DNA of 64,000 nucleotides from Clostridiaceae bacterium BRH_c20a. Lineage in GTDB: Bacteria; Bacillota; Peptococcia; Peptococcales; BICA1-8. This document shows, one piece after another, positions 61,856 through 64,000 of the stretch. Location of the stretch: positions 62,001 through 126,000 of the forward strand of contig LADT01000002.1 of the NCBI GenBank assembly GCA_000961765.1, in the 5' to 3' direction. Position numbers and translations under genes: made by a program. The notes under the pieces were generated by a model. The model saw only the letters and a list, made by a program, of their open reading frames with translations. It had not been told where the DNA came from and made no database searches. The first letter of the stretch is position 1, and the number at the start of each line of letters is the position of its first letter.

Positions 61856-63406
61856 TCACCTCGAATCTTCTGTTAACCATGTCCTAATGACTTTTGCCAT
61901 ATTATCAGGTTGAGTTTTAGCAATTTTCTCTATTCTCTTTTGTATCTCTATTTTTTCCTGTTCCTGCGGGTTTAACTGAGTATATATGTCATCACTGGCA
62001 GCAGGTATTGTTCCAGTTAATGGATTAGGCTTTGAAGTCTTCACCATACCTCTTTTGGCTAAAAGGAAAACTAGGACTAAAACTGCTAGAATACCCAATC
62101 CCATAACTCCATACTTAATCAGCTCAAGCATATTCTGACGAGCCGTTTCTTTGGCTAACTGTTCTTGCAGTTGATTATAACCCTCGGTATTAAAAGCTAA
62201 ACTAGAAATACTTATCATATCTCCTCTAGTCTCATTAATACCTGCAGCCCTGGCTATAATATCTTGAATATCTGTTTTTTCCTCTTCAGTCATCTGACCA
62301 TCAATAATCACAGCAACTGACAATCTTTTTACTTCACCGGGAGCTTTCTTTCGTGTTTCTAAAAATTTATCTACTTCATAATTACGTATTATTTCAGATG
62401 TTTCAGAACTTGTTTCTCTTGTTTCCGAATTCTGGTAGCTAGGCATATCTGTAAGGTTACTTTCCGCACCAGGTATCCCAGCACCGGGATTAGCAGAACC
62501 TTCTTGAGAGTTTTCGCTGATTTGTTCACTGCGTAATACCTTATCACCGAACTCCTCTTTACTACTTTCTACCTGATCAAAATCCAATTCTACACTAGCC
62601 CTGACTACAGCCTTTCCTGGACCTAAAACTTTTTCCAGCATTGATTGCAGAGATTTAGATAGATTATCTTCAAACTGCTTTTTTATTGCTATTTGATTTA
62701 CGGAAAGACTAGCTGTCAAAAACTCACCATTTTCCTCTCTTGCAATTCCTTCTGACAAGAGGTTGCCATATACATCAATTACAGTAACATTTTCTGGCAA
62801 TAAACCTTCTACACTATTGGCCAGAAAAAAAATTATTGATCTAACTTTAGATGTATCCATATCAGCATAAGGTTTAAGTTTTAATAATACAGAAGCTGTG
62901 GCCAGTTTGTTTTCCCGTACAAATAATGATGGTTCCGGTAAGACAATATGTACTTTAGCAGAGTCTACCTCTGCCATTTGTTGAATAGTTCTGGTTAATT
63001 CCCCTTGCAATGCAGCTAAGTATCTGACTCTTTTATCGGTGTCAGTTTCACCAAATCTTGTCTCGTTAAAGCTTTCAAAGCCGATTACTCCACCTTGGGG
63101 CATTTCATTTGCAAGGTCTAATCGGAGTTGATGCTTCAGATTAGCAGGAACTAAAATGGTAGTACCATTTTTATCTAACTTATAATCTGTCTTCATATCT
63201 TTAAGCTTAGCAGCAATCATGGCTGAATCGTTTAAATTCAAATCAGGATAAAGGGGCTCGTAAGCAGTTCGGCCAAGAAAAAAAGCAGAAAACAATAATA
63301 AACTAAAAACGAGGATACTAACTCCGAGAGTAACTACTTGTTGAGATTTATTGAGATTAATCCAAATATTTTTTAATTGTTCCAGCAGTTGTTGCAAAAA
63401 AGTCAC
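61856..63406 (-). CDS. fliF: Flagellar MS-ring protein FliF
   Basis: A 516-residue ring protein with membrane helices near residues 25-45 and 430-450. The periplasmic YscJ-like domains carry YEPLYPDLN, LAALQGELTRTIQQMAEVDSAKVHIVLPEPS in parts and VIDVYGNLLSEG. The C-terminal tail binds FliG. GTG at 63406 is preferred for its GGTGG site; 63415 is an alternative start. Confidence 0.95.
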   Translation of the reverse strand: MTFLQQLLEQLKNIWINLNKSQQVVTLGVSILVFSLLLFSAFFLGRTAYEPLYPDLNLNDSAMIAAKLKDMKTDYKLDKNGTTILVPANLKHQLRLDLANEMPQGGVIGFESFNETRFGETDTDKRVRYLAALQGELTRTIQQMAEVDSAKVHIVLPEPSLFVRENKLATASVLLKLKPYADMDTSKVRSIIFFLANSVEGLLPENVTVIDVYGNLLSEGIAREENGEFLTASLSVNQIAIKKQFEDNLSKSLQSMLEKVLGPGKAVVRASVELDFDQVESSKEEFGDKVLRSEQISENSQEGSANPGAGIPGAESNLTDMPSYQNSETRETSSETSEIIRNYEVDKFLETRKKAPGEVKRLSVAVIIDGQMTEEEKTDIQDIIARAAGINETRGDMISISSLAFNTEGYNQLQEQLAKETARQNMLELIKYGVMGLGILAVLVLVFLLAKRGMVKTSKPNPLTGTIPAASDDIYTQLNPQEQEKIEIQKRIEKIAKTQPDNMAKVIRTWLTEDSR

Positions 63407-63428
63407 AAATTCCACCCCATACTAGTTA

Positions 63429-63719
63429 TTAGAGCTGCATCCGCATTATTTCCTGATAAGCTTCGACAAGTTTGTTTCTCACTTCAATAGTTAATTGTAA
63501 AGCTAATTGGGCTTTTTCCATGCCAATCATTACGTCGTGTATATCAATGTTAGGATGGCCGGAAGCAAAAGCTATGGCAGTAGAGTCTGCACTATTTTGA
63601 AGATTATTCACTTCTGCTAGAGCCTGCTCTAAAACATCTTTAAATCCTGCAGAAGTTTTTTTATCTTCCAAACTTTGCATAGTTTCAAGCTTGATGGGTT
63701 GAATTGATGAGATTTTCAT
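63429..63719 (-). CDS. fliE: Flagellar hook-basal body protein FliE
   Basis: A 96-residue junction protein between MS ring and rod. The C-terminal half carries the conserved HDVMIGMEKAQLALQLTIEVRNKLVEAYQEIMRM core (about 61-94). A GGAGGAG ribosome-binding site precedes the ATG. It follows flgC by 84 bases. Confidence 0.95.
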   Translation of the reverse strand: MKISSIQPIKLETMQSLEDKKTSAGFKDVLEQALAEVNNLQNSADSTAIAFASGHPNIDIHDVMIGMEKAQLALQLTIEVRNKLVEAYQEIMRMQL

Positions 63720-63803
63720 TTAACTCCTCCATTTAGATCTAATAGCAAATCGCCATTAAAACCCCAGCCTCCAAAAGAAAAATTACCACAAATCTAAGTT
63801 TAC

Positions 63804-64000
63804 TTATCCCCTACCAATTTCCAAAGCCTTAAAGGCCATAGATTTAGCGGCATTTAAGGAAGCAACATTAGCTTCATAAGCTCGGGTAGCGCTTATCATA
63901 TCTACCATTTCTTTTACAATATCGACATTAGGCATGGCTACATAGCCTTTCTCTTGCCCTTCCTGAATAGCATCCGGGTGTTCAGGACTATATACCAATT
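63804..64000 (-). CDS. flgC: Flagellar basal-body rod protein FlgC, 3' part
   Basis: The last 64 codons or so of flgC; the rest lies beyond the window edge. LVYSPEHPDAIQEGQEKGYV, then VAMPNVDIVKEMVDMISATRAYEANV and the end AMAFKALEIGRG-like KSMAFKALEIGRG identify the proximal rod protein. The ends of the rod family (RAYEANV) are intact. Confidence 0.95.
   Translation of the reverse strand, partial: LVYSPEHPDAIQEGQEKGYVAMPNVDIVKEMVDMISATRAYEANVASLNAAKSMAFKALEIGRG

Noticed and set aside
1-64000. CRISPR arrays, tRNA or rRNA genes, phage or defence islands
   Set aside because: No regularly spaced repeats, no tRNA-like cloverleaf noticed in the gaps, and nearly all space is filled by conserved minus-strand genes.

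Overview
The window is a visibly AT-rich chromosomal segment of an endospore-forming, motile, Gram-positive bacterium of the Clostridia type (Bacillota, Peptococcaceae-like gene order). The evidence is dipicolinate synthase genes, a SigD/FlhF/FlhG/FliY/CheC/CheD flagellar system, a PolC-type replicase, and the conserved block rpsB-tsf-pyrH-frr-uppS-cdsA-dxr-rseP-ispG-proS-polC-rimP-nusA-infB-rbfA-nrnA-truB-ribF-rpsO-pnp. I do not name a genus. Every convincing gene lies on the minus strand, so transcription runs from position 64000 towards position 1. No tRNA, rRNA, CRISPR array or intact transposase was seen.

Region 64000 to about 35230 is one long fla/che operon: flgC (partial), fliE, fliF, fliG, fliH, fliI, fliJ, motE-like, fliK, flgD, a TIGR02530-type gene, flgE, flbD, motA, motB, fliL, fliM, fliY, cheY, fliO, fliP, fliQ, fliR, flhB, flhA, flhF, flhG, a PilZ/YcgR brake gene, cheB, cheA, cheW, cheC, cheD and sigD. 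It encodes basal body, export apparatus, rod cap and hook, stator, switch, chemotaxis core and the late flagellar sigma factor. A fapA-like gene, an unrecognised small gene and a SwrB-like membrane/HTH gene follow. One terminator-like hairpin lies inside the operon, between flgE and flbD.

Region 32760 to 22730 is the translation, lipid and isoprenoid block (rpsB, tsf, pyrH, frr, a small unknown, uppS, cdsA, dxr, rseP, ispG, proS). A GT2 glycosyltransferase and an MgtC-like gene sit between proS and polC. The polC product lacks the 3'-5' exonuclease domain normally inserted in its PHP domain. Region 17705 to 6700 holds rimP-nusA-ylxR-ylxQ-infB-rbfA-nrnA-truB-ribF, a small toxin-antitoxin-like pair, rpsO and pnp, with recognisable vegetative promoters in front of rimP, the small pair, rpsO and pnp.

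Region 6660 to 1 carries sporulation and cell-wall functions: a YlxY-like polysaccharide deacetylase, a DacF-like carboxypeptidase, an M16 peptidase, a dimeric dUTPase, a small membrane protein, a PRC-barrel protein, then dapB, dpaA and the start of dpaB. Sigma-E-like, sigma-G-like and sigma-K-like promoter sequences precede the deacetylase, the carboxypeptidase and dpaA respectively. A lysine riboswitch with an attenuator terminator precedes dapB.

Most of the window is conserved housekeeping sequence and I found no obviously new multi-gene system. The best leads are the exonuclease-less PolC, the hairpin competing with P1 of the lysine riboswitch, the likely AUA start of fapA, the TA-like pair beside rpsO, and a structured mobile-element-like end fused to a small gene after frr.
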